The notes under the pieces: generated by a model
What the model was told of the DNA's origin: nothing
Databases searched by the model: none
Seen by the model: the letters and a program-made list of their open reading frames with translations, nothing else
Position numbers and translations under genes: made by a program
NCBI GenBank assembly: GCA_002375765.1
Contig: DFMV01000075.1
Span: forward strand, 1-42,263
Direction: 5' to 3'
Source: Rhizobiales bacterium UBA3584
Lineage (GTDB): Bacteria; Pseudomonadota; Alphaproteobacteria; Rhizobiales; Devosiaceae
Length of the DNA stretch: 42,263 nt
In this document: one piece after another, positions 33,592-42,069 of the stretch
Layout of the letters: every line of letters starts with the position of its first letter
Numbering within the stretch: position 1 is the first letter of the stretch

Positions 33592-34495
33592 GTGAATGAC
33601 TTTTGGAAGGCGCTAAGCAGCATAAACTCCGACTGGCTTTCAGGTGGCGGAAGCGTGCTTGCGGCGATTGTGTCGGTCGTAAGTCTACTCTATGCCCGAG
33701 ACGCGAAGGTCATAGCACGGCAACAGCTCAAAGATGCCAAGCCGAAGCTAGTCCTGGATTCAGAGATTATAGGCTCTTCGATCAGCTGGACCGGAGCAGG
33801 GATTACTGTTTCCAAGTGGACGTGGTCAATGAATCGGCATCCAGCACCTCCGTTCTGAACGCTGAATTTGTGATCAGCTACTCATCGGCAGATGGCCCCG
33901 AGACGACAATGACGCTACAGGCTACAGAAGTGCTTCTTCAGCCGACGCAAATGGCGTCCGGATGGTGCATTTCCCCACTCCTGGCGGGGCTGCGTCTCTA
34001 AGGGTCGCGGAAGGTCGCACGATCCCCCTTTTGATCCTCGATACGGCAGGTCGATCCGACATTGATGATCACATTGTGTTGCACGCCGACTCCGGCCTTG
34101 GCGCGATCCGGAGCAGGTGGTGTGCGATAAAGGATATTACGGATGTGGCGCTGATACTGGAATCACTATCACCAACGAGCATGGCGCTACTAATTGCCTT
34201 CGACCTCGAAGAACATAGTTCCATCATAGATCAAATACTGCTGGCTGAAGGCTTGGCGCTTCGGGCTGGCAGGCCGGGAGACGTGATATCCAGAACGATG
34301 GACCGCCCCACGATGACAGTTGAGATACCTCGTGGTGAGTTTTACGAAGTTTGGCAGCGCATGTATCCCAACCTGATTGCAAAAAGGCTGAGGCGCGAAG
34401 GCTTTAAACCAATAGAAGCGAAAGACCGCGCTTCCATGCACATTACGAAGCTGCGCGAAATGCTGGACCTTAGAAACGCAGGGCGTAGGAAGTGA
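33592..34495 (+). pseudogene. membrane-anchored hypothetical gene interrupted by two frameshifts
   Basis: The gene starts with GTG at 33592 behind a strong AGGAGAG site. The first frame gives MNDFWKAL and a hydrophobic segment (SVLAAIVSVVSLLY, about 22-35), then KPKLVLDSEI. Near 33800 the protein-like reading moves to a second frame (DYCFQVDVVNES...), and near 33975 to a third (PTPGGAASLRVAEGR...), which runs to the stop at 34495. Both shifts are in the direction of a single-base loss and both fall at homopolymers (GGG near 33800, CCCC near 33973). Either the gene is broken or these are two sequencing errors. The joined protein would be roughly 300 residues, with one N-terminal membrane anchor and a cytoplasmic domain I do not recognise. 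Confidence 0.6.
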
Positions 34496-34800
34496 CTGGC
34501 CAAAAATCCTTTTGGGGCACCGGCTTGGGGCGCCGAGCCACAATAAGCAACCGGAAAGTCGATTCTATTTCAAATCGTTAGGCATATAGATAGTTAATGG
34601 CGGGGCACGCGGGATAGCGATGAGAACTACGTTTACGCTATAGCCCTCCATGACCCTCTAAAATAAAGCTGCCGCCACCCAAACGGGATAGCGGTCTGAT
34701 GCTCATCGCTTAGGACCCAGGTGCTTCCACCCCAGGAAGAGGCAGTTTCCCTGCTAGGCGCCTGTACAACGACTGCATCAAACGGCACAGGCGCTCAGAT
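34496..34800. other. 305-bp convergent intergenic region with small repeats
   Basis: No gene seen. Contents: a CCAAAA/TTTTGG hairpin with a four-base loop at 34500-34515 just after the frameshifted gene, a possible weak transcript end; CGGGATAGCG twice (34610-34619 and 34684-34693); AGCGATGAG at 34616-34624 with its inverted copy CTCATCGCT at 34702-34710; and GCGCCTGT/ACAGGCGC (34758-34765 and 34787-34794) beside the stop of the nuclease-NTPase gene. No T-tract supports a classical terminator. A small structured RNA is possible but unsupported. Confidence 0.35.
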
Positions 34801-37116
34801 TCACTTATCGACATCATCGAAAACTGAGCGGTTCGTGGTGGCGGTGGAAGGAGGAGACTCCTCTTTCTTCTGTGTCACGATATGAGTCCAGTCCGTCTCG
34901 TCTTCGGCTTCTTCATCGCGTTCCCGTTTCCGCTCCTCCAGCGCTTCAACAGATCGCTTAACTTGATTCCGGGCGTCGACGATCAAGTCGGCGGTGTCGG
35001 TATCGACGCCGATCGTTTCTACACGATCCAACATGCCAAGTAATTTCTCAAAATGGCTTTCAGGCTCTTCGTCCAAGTCGGCGTCCGCGGCGATCTCCTC
35101 AATGCGGTCGTCGAGCGACGGAAAGATGGTTGTCCGTAGCGCCAAGCCTACGCCGACGAGACGTAGCGAGGGCATGAGTGCGAGCATGTCGTCCTCCTCG
35201 AAGAAGGACAGATCAAGGTCTGTGAGCGCAGCGGATTCGAGTCGGTCTGCTGTCTCTAAGCGCAAATCATCCTGCAAGAGACCGAGGCGATGGGCTCGGG
35301 CATGGGCAGCAACCTGGGGATCGTTGCCAACGAGTTCCGTCTGCCAGCAGGAGCGACAAAGTAACCCCGGGAACTGCTGTATCGTTTTGGTGAATACCGC
35401 TTCGCTGGCGCGGTAAGAGAGGAAGTGGAATAGCAGCCAATTCCTATGCCATTCGTCGGGTGTGCGACCGAGCCGGCTGACCAGCGCGTCGTCAAGTGTG
35501 GCTGGAATAACGAGCGCATCTCGAACATGCGGCGAGTTCTCGCATATGAAGCTGCTGAGGATAGTATCGATGGTCGCGCCTCTAATAAGCGCCGCCATCA
35601 TATGAGGCTTTTGCCGCAGGATTTCAGTCAACGCATCGGATATCGTAGGATGTGCAAAGGTCCATTTGGACCCTGAGAGCTTGAGGAAAGACCCTGCTAA
35701 CTCGGCGAAGCAATCCTGAATCTTGGTCAGAGTAAAGCCGGTAAGCTCCGCGACCGCCTGTGCAGCCGACGGATTATAGTCGTTCGGATCGAAGCCGGCC
35801 TGATGCACGTAAACGAGGATCAACGCGGCCTGCAACTGATCGTCTAGGGCGTTGACGGTATCAATGAGATGCTCACGTGGCTCTTTCATGAAGCGGACAA
35901 GCGAGCTCTCGCGCGGTGTCAGGCCCTTTGTGAAGTTTGGGTCGCCCAGCCTTTCGGCGATGCCCGGCAAGAAATCGGTAACCGCGGCCACCGCCGAAAG
36001 GTGGGGCTTGACACTCGAACGCCAGCTTTCGCTCTGCTCACCGAAATTGATATGATTATAGAGGATTTGCGACTTCTCTTCGAAGGTTAAATCGCCAACA
36101 TCAACTACAGCACTGCCATCGACGAATTGTGCAAGATTGCGTTGTCCGAGCCGACGCCGTGCTGCTTCGTAGATGTGTTTTCGTGAAGTCAGGAGAAAGC
36201 GGTTACCATGCTTGATCGCTGCCCGCAGTTTCGAAAAGGCGGATGCCCAGTCCTGAACGTAATCGTCGCGCAGCACGTTCGATCCGAAAGCGTCATCAAT
36301 CCAAAAGAAACGACCTGGATCATTCGGGTTCCAACCAGTCTCGAAATCACGCGGACTCGTGAGCGCGAGGACCGTGTTGTTGGGATTTTCCGAGGCTATG
36401 GTCGATACAATCGCGCCGATCGCCGACTTACCGCTTGATGGATTGCCGAGCAGGAGAACCACACCATGTTCAGAGATCGCATTGACTGCGTCACGATGCG
36501 CCTTCGTTGGCACATAGGTCCGCAGCTTCGGAATCCAGCTATCGAGCAGCGCTCGGCTCTGCTCGCTAAGCCGCTCATCGACGATCGATGTAAGATCCCC
36601 CAATCCATAGACTTGGGGGACCAGGGCTCGCAATTTTGCGCTGCTCCTGATGGCTCGAACAATGTACTGGCGACCGAGAATATGCGGCTTGCGCACACCG
36701 AGGGCACGTAGTTTGGTGCGCATCGCGGCCGCGACAGGCGCGTCTACGCTCATGTTGGTCATGAAGACATAAGTGTCTGCTTGGCCAGCTTTGACCAAAT
36801 CTTCGACATGGTTGATCTCGGCAGTGAGATCGCCAACCTTCAATGCCTTGTTGGATTCAGACGTGTGTTTGCATTGGACAGTTCCAATCGGCGGCGCGTC
36901 GGGCTTTGCCGGAATAAGGAATACCGCGTCTTGGCCACCATCCTGCGCTTCGCGAAAGATTTCGACTGGACGCTCCAGCACCACCTCGCACACTTGGGAG
37001 CAAAGGTCCTGAAACGCGCGCCAGCCGATGGTATGTAGCGCCAAATCACTCCATGGGCCGTGAGCATGACGGTCACGGGGCGGTGTAGACACTGCCTGAT
37101 CGTCGCCGGCCGTCAT
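34801..37116 (-). CDS. PD-(D/E)XK restriction-type nuclease fused to an nSTAND3-like NTPase
   Basis: A 771-residue protein. Residues about 30-160 look like a restriction-endonuclease (Mrr-like) fold: GWRAFQDLC, then Asp63 (DGGQDAVF) and Gln81-x-Lys83 (VQCKHT), the D...QxK catalytic pattern, then an alpha-beta core. Residues about 200-450 look like a STAND NTPase: Walker A GNPSSGKS (224-231), Walker B RFFWIDDAFG (269-278), LLTSRKHIYEAA, and FEEKSQILYNHINF, which resembles the nSTAND3 family. The remainder is helical, ending in a highly charged tail. Such proteins act as intracellular sensors whose nuclease is switched on by an invader. It lacks the long repeat-rich C-terminus of Avs proteins. 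Its ATG overlaps the stop of the upstream ATPase gene by four bases. Confidence 0.8.
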   Translation of the reverse strand: MTAGDDQAVSTPPRDRHAHGPWSDLALHTIGWRAFQDLCSQVCEVVLERPVEIFREAQDGGQDAVFLIPAKPDAPPIGTVQCKHTSESNKALKVGDLTAEINHVEDLVKAGQADTYVFMTNMSVDAPVAAAMRTKLRALGVRKPHILGRQYIVRAIRSSAKLRALVPQVYGLGDLTSIVDERLSEQSRALLDSWIPKLRTYVPTKAHRDAVNAISEHGVVLLLGNPSSGKSAIGAIVSTIASENPNNTVLALTSPRDFETGWNPNDPGRFFWIDDAFGSNVLRDDYVQDWASAFSKLRAAIKHGNRFLLTSRKHIYEAARRRLGQRNLAQFVDGSAVVDVGDLTFEEKSQILYNHINFGEQSESWRSSVKPHLSAVAAVTDFLPGIAERLGDPNFTKGLTPRESSLVRFMKEPREHLIDTVNALDDQLQAALILVYVHQAGFDPNDYNPSAAQAVAELTGFTLTKIQDCFAELAGSFLKLSGSKWTFAHPTISDALTEILRQKPHMMAALIRGATIDTILSSFICENSPHVRDALVIPATLDDALVSRLGRTPDEWHRNWLLFHFLSYRASEAVFTKTIQQFPGLLCRSCWQTELVGNDPQVAAHARAHRLGLLQDDLRLETADRLESAALTDLDLSFFEEDDMLALMPSLRLVGVGLALRTTIFPSLDDRIEEIAADADLDEEPESHFEKLLGMLDRVETIGVDTDTADLIVDARNQVKRSVEALEERKRERDEEAEDETDWTHIVTQKKEESPPSTATTNRSVFDDVDK

Positions 37117-39407
37117 TCAGTGCTAACTCCACCGGCGGACGGGGAGAGCTCAACCAACGTCTCTGAACCCCGAATTTCGGGTGAATTATCGGGGCTAGGC
37201 TCCTCGATTGTCGCCTCTCCTCCCATCATCATCGCGTAGTGGGCGCCATGACTAGTTACTTCGAATATCTTTTTGAACACAGCGAGATAGCGGGCAACCG
37301 TCGTATCATCTGCTGCGAGATACAGGTCATCTGCAAAATTGTGTGAGCCGTCATTGATCCATGAAAACAAGGACGCACAGACTTGCTGGTCACGCCCTTC
37401 GAACTTCGCAATGACCGCGTCCTTGTCCATGTTTCCGAGGATGGTGAAATAGTGTTCTAGGATGCGTCGCAGGACGTTCTGAATCGTCAAATTTGAACGA
37501 TCTGGGTTCTTCACCTCAGCCCAGAGAAGTTCATAAGATGTTCTGATCGGGTTGGCCTCATAGCCGTCAAGGAGGGTGGCGCCGTCAACTTTTCGCACGA
37601 CCCAAAACGTCTCATGCGTGCGCCGTGTGCTCTGCCGCTTCGGGTCAAACGACACTTCTTTATGGAAATAGATATTGTGGGTCAGCACGAAGATCTGCTT
37701 TATGCGGCCGTTACCTTCCACGGCTTCAGCCAGAATTCTCTTGATAAGAGAACTGACGATAAAGAGTACATCGCTGTCCAAGCTCGATACTGGATCATCG
37801 AAAACAACGATGCGGTCGATGTTTATCCCGCTCGCCGTAGTACTGCCTCGGATTAAATGATAGAAATATAAGAAGGTGATGAAGCTCTTCTCCCCTTCAC
37901 TGAGGGTTTCTTGGGCATCACTGCCATCGTCCCGCACAATTCGGTAATACTGCTCCTTCTCGCCGGCTGTTGCCAGCTTGAAGCTTGTAAACCCGAATGA
38001 GGAAAGGGTATTGTTTATCTCTGTAACAGTTGGTTGGACGCTAGTTACGCCTTTCTCTAGTTCAGCTAGGACGCCTTGTGCAGTGGCTAGTTCTTTCGCT
38101 TTGCCTTCAAGGCCGCTGGCAAGGCCCGCGATAGCCTTGTCGAGCTCTGCCTTTTCAGAGACGTATGAGTCAATGATGCCCTTTTTTTCGTCTATCAGGC
38201 ATTTCCATATCTCGGACGTAAGCGCGCGACGTTCAGCGGTTAGATTATCGACCAAGCCATTGTGCTTCGTGGTTTCAGCATTCGCCCTTTCGATGAGCGC
38301 GGCGATTTCTTCAATTGCATCGTGGAGAGGTTCCAGCGTGATCGGCAGGCTAGGTTCCTTCCGTTTACGTTCGATATGACGCTGGTTCAGAGCAACGAGA
38401 GAACGGAGCCGCTCCACCAAAGGGCGCAGGACTTCAACATCGATGTGCGGGCTGCCGGAAGTCAGCGCGGCATCAACTTCGTTTAGGAGCACGTCCGAAA
38501 GCGTCCTATATGCCCCCTCTATCCGCGCTATTTCACCAATGTCGGCAAGATAGGCTTCATCAAAGAAAGCGTTCAACTTTTCGAGCAGTTCCGCATCAAG
38601 CGCTCTCTGACAGAAGGGGCACGGCGATCCAGCCCCCTCAGCGAAATTAAGACCCTCGCGAACCCAGTCGCTATTGCCCAGGCGTCGAATAAGGCCGGCG
38701 ATATCGATATCTTCTTTTCCGACCACCTTCTTTGCAAGGACTGGACTCTCCTCGAAGGCCATTACCTCAGCACCATTGACGCTCGATAGCGTCGGCAATT
38801 TACCAACGCCTTCTGCAAAAACGGTGTCGGCGCGGGCCTTCAAGTCATCGACTGGGTGAACAGCGGCTTGATTTGCTCCGGCTTCCTCCAGAATCTTGTC
38901 ACAGAATCGAGCGCGAGAATTTCGCACCCCAGCGAATGCCGCTTGGAAATTTCTGTCATGCGCTGTTTTTAGTTTCCAACATTCTGCTTCGAAGTTGTCA
39001 CGTAATACGCTGAGATCCCCATGCTTGCCGCTGGCCTCGGAGGGGTCGCCCAGCGTACCTTTCAGCGTGAATATCTGCTTTTCAATTTCTTCTACCTTTG
39101 CTCGGGCCACTTCAATCTCATTCAGCTTCTCAGCCGCGACTTCGCCCAGAGTGAAAATTCCGCGCAATTGCTGCGAAAAGTTCTGAGCAACGAAATCCCG
39201 GTTGTAGACAAGGGCTTCCAGAATACGATCGTTACGCCAAGCTACGGTGCAGGTTGGGTATAAAGCGGGATCTGCGATAATCCGTGATATCGTTGTTTTA
39301 CCGGATCCATTGGTTCCAAAGAAATAGTTGACTGGCCGCAAGCCATTCAAAATTTGCGGAACATCGCCGTAGGTTGCGACTTTTGCAATTCGGATTTCTT
39401 CGATCAC
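37113..39407 (-). CDS. RloC/PrrC-like AAA_13 ATPase with zinc-hook motif, possible anticodon nuclease
   Basis: A 764-residue ABC/SMC-type ATPase. Walker A GTNGSGKTT (31-39), signature LSEGEKS (502-508), Walker B VVFDDPVSSLD (534-544) and LTHN (575-578) frame a long, mostly helical insert. The insert carries Cys263-Pro-Phe-Cys266, a zinc-hook-type CxxC. After the ATPase part, Arg647-x3-Glu651 and His689 (NDGSHN) match in order and roughly in spacing the Arg-Glu-His triad of PrrC/RloC anticodon nucleases. Those enzymes cut tRNA anticodons during phage infection. GTG start at 39407 behind GGGGGG; an AT-rich TATAGT segment about 25-35 bases upstream may be its promoter. It is the first gene of a two-gene operon with the nuclease-STAND protein, and has lower GC than its neighbours on either side. 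Confidence 0.82.
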   Translation of the reverse strand: MIEEIRIAKVATYGDVPQILNGLRPVNYFFGTNGSGKTTISRIIADPALYPTCTVAWRNDRILEALVYNRDFVAQNFSQQLRGIFTLGEVAAEKLNEIEVARAKVEEIEKQIFTLKGTLGDPSEASGKHGDLSVLRDNFEAECWKLKTAHDRNFQAAFAGVRNSRARFCDKILEEAGANQAAVHPVDDLKARADTVFAEGVGKLPTLSSVNGAEVMAFEESPVLAKKVVGKEDIDIAGLIRRLGNSDWVREGLNFAEGAGSPCPFCQRALDAELLEKLNAFFDEAYLADIGEIARIEGAYRTLSDVLLNEVDAALTSGSPHIDVEVLRPLVERLRSLVALNQRHIERKRKEPSLPITLEPLHDAIEEIAALIERANAETTKHNGLVDNLTAERRALTSEIWKCLIDEKKGIIDSYVSEKAELDKAIAGLASGLEGKAKELATAQGVLAELEKGVTSVQPTVTEINNTLSSFGFTSFKLATAGEKEQYYRIVRDDGSDAQETLSEGEKSFITFLYFYHLIRGSTTASGINIDRIVVFDDPVSSLDSDVLFIVSSLIKRILAEAVEGNGRIKQIFVLTHNIYFHKEVSFDPKRQSTRRTHETFWVVRKVDGATLLDGYEANPIRTSYELLWAEVKNPDRSNLTIQNVLRRILEHYFTILGNMDKDAVIAKFEGRDQQVCASLFSWINDGSHNFADDLYLAADDTTVARYLAVFKKIFEVTSHGAHYAMMMGGEATIEEPSPDNSPEIRGSETLVELSPSAGGVSTE

Positions 39408-39731
39408 GATGCCCCCCTGGCAACATTACTATAAATACTTCATTGCGCCAGAGGAGAACCCTCAGCCTGCTCACAGGATCAATCATAGGCGGTTTGTCTC
39501 TATTCCACGACACCGAATTCTGCATGACTAAGCAAAAGAGAAGCAAGGCCGGTTGCTTGGGGGCGCCGCCCCCTGGCGCGGCACAAGGGCGGCCGGGCGG
39601 TATCCCCAACCTTCCGCGCGGATACATGCTTCGCATCTTCGTCACGACTTTGATCCGCTTGTGCAGGCTGGGTGATCCCCCTCCGCCCGTCCGCCCTTGC
39701 ACCTTGCACCCCCCGGTCTCGCCGACGGGCA
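39408..39731. other. intergenic boundary between defence-like pair and element backbone
   Basis: No gene supported. The left part (39420-39445) is AT-rich and probably holds the promoter of the minus-strand ATPase gene. The right part becomes very GC-rich and has two hairpins: AAGCAA/TTGCTT (39541-39558) and GGGGGC/GCCCCC with a three-base loop (39559-39573). The sharp change in composition near 39540 may mark an insertion boundary. No direct repeats or tRNA end were found here. Confidence 0.4.
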
Positions 39732-39761
39732 GGGTTGCAGCGCAGCGCTGCGCTCCAACCC
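39732..39761. promoter_or_regulatory. 30-bp near-perfect palindrome before the ParB-like gene
   Basis: GGGTTG, one unpaired C, a perfect 16-bp palindrome with half AGCGCAGC (39739-39754), one unpaired C, CAACCC. It ends 21 bp before the ATG at 39783. Position and symmetry suggest a binding site for the ParB-like protein itself (autoregulation or a centromere-like site), or an RNA hairpin in the leader. It does not resemble the classical chromosomal parS sequence. Confidence 0.5.
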
Positions 39762-39782
39762 AAGCCCATGAAAGGAAAGACC

Positions 39783-41885
39783 ATGGCGACGAAGACACAG
39801 ACCCCGACCGTTCCCGAACATGGCGAAACGGCTTTCATCCCGCTCAACAAGCTCAAGAAGCACCCGCAGAACGCCCGGAAGACCCCGCATAGCGAGGCGT
39901 CCATCGAGGCGAAAGCGGCGAGCATCGCCGCCAAGGGTATCCTGCAAAATCTGGTAGTGGAGCCGGAACTTGACGCGGAGGGCGAGCCGACCGGCTGCTA
40001 TCTGGTGAGCGTCGGAGAAGGCCGCAGGCTGGCGCAGTTGCTGCGCGCCAAGCGCAAGGAGATCAAGCGGACCGAACCGATCCGCTGCGTCATCGACACG
40101 GCGAACGATCCCGCCGAGATCAGCCTTGACGAGAACGTGACCCGCGAAGACCTGCACCCCGCCGACCAGTTCGAGCGCTTCCGCGAGCTCGCGGAAACGC
40201 GCGGATGGGGCGCGGAGGAAATCGCGGCCCGCTTCGGCGTCACCGCCCATGTGGTGAAGCAGCGGCTTCGCCTCGGTGCGGTCAGCCCCAAGCTGATGCA
40301 GGTCTATCGTGACGGCGATCTGACCTTGGATCAGTTGATGGCTTTCGCCATCACCGAGGACCATGCCCGGCAGGAACAGGTTTACGAAAACCTGTCCTAT
40401 AACCGCGAGCCGTGGATTATCCGCCGCGACCTGACCGCCAGCAACGTGGCGGCGACCGACCGGCGGGCGATCCTTGTTGGGGCGGAAGCCTATACCGAGG
40501 CGGGCGGCACTATCATCCGCGACCTGTTCACCGAGGATCGCGGCGGCTTCTTTGAAGATGCCGCGTTGCTGGACCGGCTGGCGCTCGACAAGCTGGAAGG
40601 CATCGCGGCGCAGGTGCAGGAGGTCGAGGGATGGAAGTGGGTTTCGGCCCATATCGACTGGCCCCACGCCCATGGCCTGCGCCGCACCTATCCGCAATCG
40701 GTGGAGCTTTCGGAGGCAGATGAAACCGCCTACGACGCCGCGCAGGAGGACCTTGAACGCCTCTCGGCGGAATGGGCGGACGCGGACGTGGACCTGCCGC
40801 CGGAAGTGGATCAGCGCTTCGCGGAGCTTGAAGCCGAGATCGAACGGATCGACGCCAAGCGCTACGCCTATGAGGCCGACGAGATCGCGCGTGCTGGCGT
40901 GTTCGTGGTTCTGAACCATGACGGGGAAGCCCGGATCGAGCGCGGGTTCATTCTGCCTGAGGACGAAGACCCGGAACCGGAGGAAGAAGAAGCGGAGGAC
41001 GGCAGCACCGTTATCGACGGGGTGCGCGTCAATGGTGATGGCGAAATCGTGGACGGCGACGAACATGAATGTGACGGCCATCCCGTTTCCGACCACGGGC
41101 CGGAGGACGAGGACGCGGAGGAAGACGGCAAGCCGCTGTCGGACGCGCTCATTCGCGACCTGACCGCGCATCGCACCCTTGCCCTGCGTCTCGCCCTTGG
41201 CGAGCAGCCGGACATGGCTCTGATCGCCGTTACCCATGCGCTCGCCGCACAGACCTTCTATCGCGGCGGCGGGGACGCCCATTGCCTCGACATCCGCCCG
41301 ACGAGCGGCTACCTCGCCAGCCACGCGGACGGGATTGAGGACACGGCGGCGGCGAAGGCGTTGGAGGACCGTCATGCCGGATGGGCGGCGGACATGCCGC
41401 GCGACGTGGTGGACCTTTGGGGCTTCATCGCCGGACTGGATCATGCCAGCGTCATGGCCCTGTTCGCGCATTGCGCTTCGCTGACTGTCAATGCCGTCAA
41501 GCAGCCATGGGAGGCCCACAAGCGCCATTCCCTTGCCACCGCCGACAAGCTGGCGACGGCGGTTGCGCTCGACATGACGGCGCACTGGACGCCCACGGTT
41601 CGGGCCTATCTCGGGCGCGTCACCAAGGCGCAAATCCTCGCCGCCGTGCGTGATGCCCTTGGCGATGAGGCGGCGGACCAGATCGCGGACAGGAAGAAGC
41701 CGGAAATGGCGGAGGCCGCCGAACAGCTTCTGGCCGGAACCGGCTGGCTGCCGCCCGTGCTGCGCACCGAACGGCCCGCATGGCTGGATGACGAGCAGCA
41801 GGAAGTCCCCGCCGCCGAGGACATGCCGGAGGCCGAGAGCACCGAGGCCAGCGAAGACGAGCCATTCCCCGTCGCGGCGGAATGA
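39783..41885 (+). CDS. large ParB-like DNA-binding protein of a mobile element or plasmid
   Basis: A 700-residue protein. Residues about 15-125 are a ParB/Spo0J N-terminal (CTPase/nuclease-like) domain: FIPLNKLKKHPQNAR, SIAAKGILQNL and GEGRRLAQLL, where a Gly interrupts the usual GERR. Residues about 130-190 are the HTH region (ADQFERFRELAE, EEIAARFGVTAHVVKQRLRL). The remaining 500 residues are not in chromosomal ParB (about 300 residues) and include a very acidic stretch near 395-460. Long ParB-like proteins of this kind are found on alphaproteobacterial plasmids and integrative elements. The ATG at 39783 has AAAGGAAAG upstream; the frame is open to 39672 but crosses the palindrome at 39732-39761. 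Very GC-rich codon use, unlike region D. Confidence 0.85.
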   Translation: MATKTQTPTVPEHGETAFIPLNKLKKHPQNARKTPHSEASIEAKAASIAAKGILQNLVVEPELDAEGEPTGCYLVSVGEGRRLAQLLRAKRKEIKRTEPIRCVIDTANDPAEISLDENVTREDLHPADQFERFRELAETRGWGAEEIAARFGVTAHVVKQRLRLGAVSPKLMQVYRDGDLTLDQLMAFAITEDHARQEQVYENLSYNREPWIIRRDLTASNVAATDRRAILVGAEAYTEAGGTIIRDLFTEDRGGFFEDAALLDRLALDKLEGIAAQVQEVEGWKWVSAHIDWPHAHGLRRTYPQSVELSEADETAYDAAQEDLERLSAEWADADVDLPPEVDQRFAELEAEIERIDAKRYAYEADEIARAGVFVVLNHDGEARIERGFILPEDEDPEPEEEEAEDGSTVIDGVRVNGDGEIVDGDEHECDGHPVSDHGPEDEDAEEDGKPLSDALIRDLTAHRTLALRLALGEQPDMALIAVTHALAAQTFYRGGGDAHCLDIRPTSGYLASHADGIEDTAAAKALEDRHAGWAADMPRDVVDLWGFIAGLDHASVMALFAHCASLTVNAVKQPWEAHKRHSLATADKLATAVALDMTAHWTPTVRAYLGRVTKAQILAAVRDALGDEAADQIADRKKPEMAEAAEQLLAGTGWLPPVLRTERPAWLDDEQQEVPAAEDMPEAESTEASEDEPFPVAAE

Positions 41886-41938
41886 AAGGCGGGCCGGGAT
41901 CGCGCAAGCGGCCCCGGCCTTCCACCCCCTAAAAATCG

Positions 41939-41965
41939 CGGCCGCGCGGCTTCCCCGCGCGGCCG
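41939..41965 (-). terminator. strong GC hairpin with T-run on the minus strand
   Basis: An 11-bp perfect stem (41939-41949 and 41955-41965) around a five-base loop, 53 bases after the ParB-like stop. Read on the minus strand it is followed by CGATTTTT, the form of an intrinsic terminator. Read on the plus strand there is no T-run, so it would only slow or stabilise the parB-like transcript. Confidence 0.5.
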
Positions 41966-42069
41966 GATGACCTCGACAGATTGGAACGATAGCGGCACCA
42001 TAAAGATGTGCAGCGACAGTGTTGACGACTGCACGAAAGGCGGTGCTGGCAATTCAAAGGAACAAGATC

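Noticed and set aside
33216..33623. 135-codon minus-strand open frame upstream of module C
   Set aside because: It is proline/serine-rich with no ribosome site, and overlaps the strong ribosome site and start of the plus-strand gene at 33592.
33592..34495. Programmed ribosomal frameshifting
   Set aside because: Two separate shifts without slippery heptamers or clear downstream pseudoknots are better explained by mutation or sequencing error at homopolymers.
34801..37116. Calling the nuclease-STAND protein an Avs system
   Set aside because: Length and the missing repeat sensor domain do not fit, and it is paired with a second ATPase gene.
39642..41633. 663-codon minus-strand open frame opposite the ParB-like gene
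   Set aside because: It is an antisense shadow produced by strong GC codon bias; the plus-strand product has clear ParB domains and a ribosome site, while this one has no recognisable motif.
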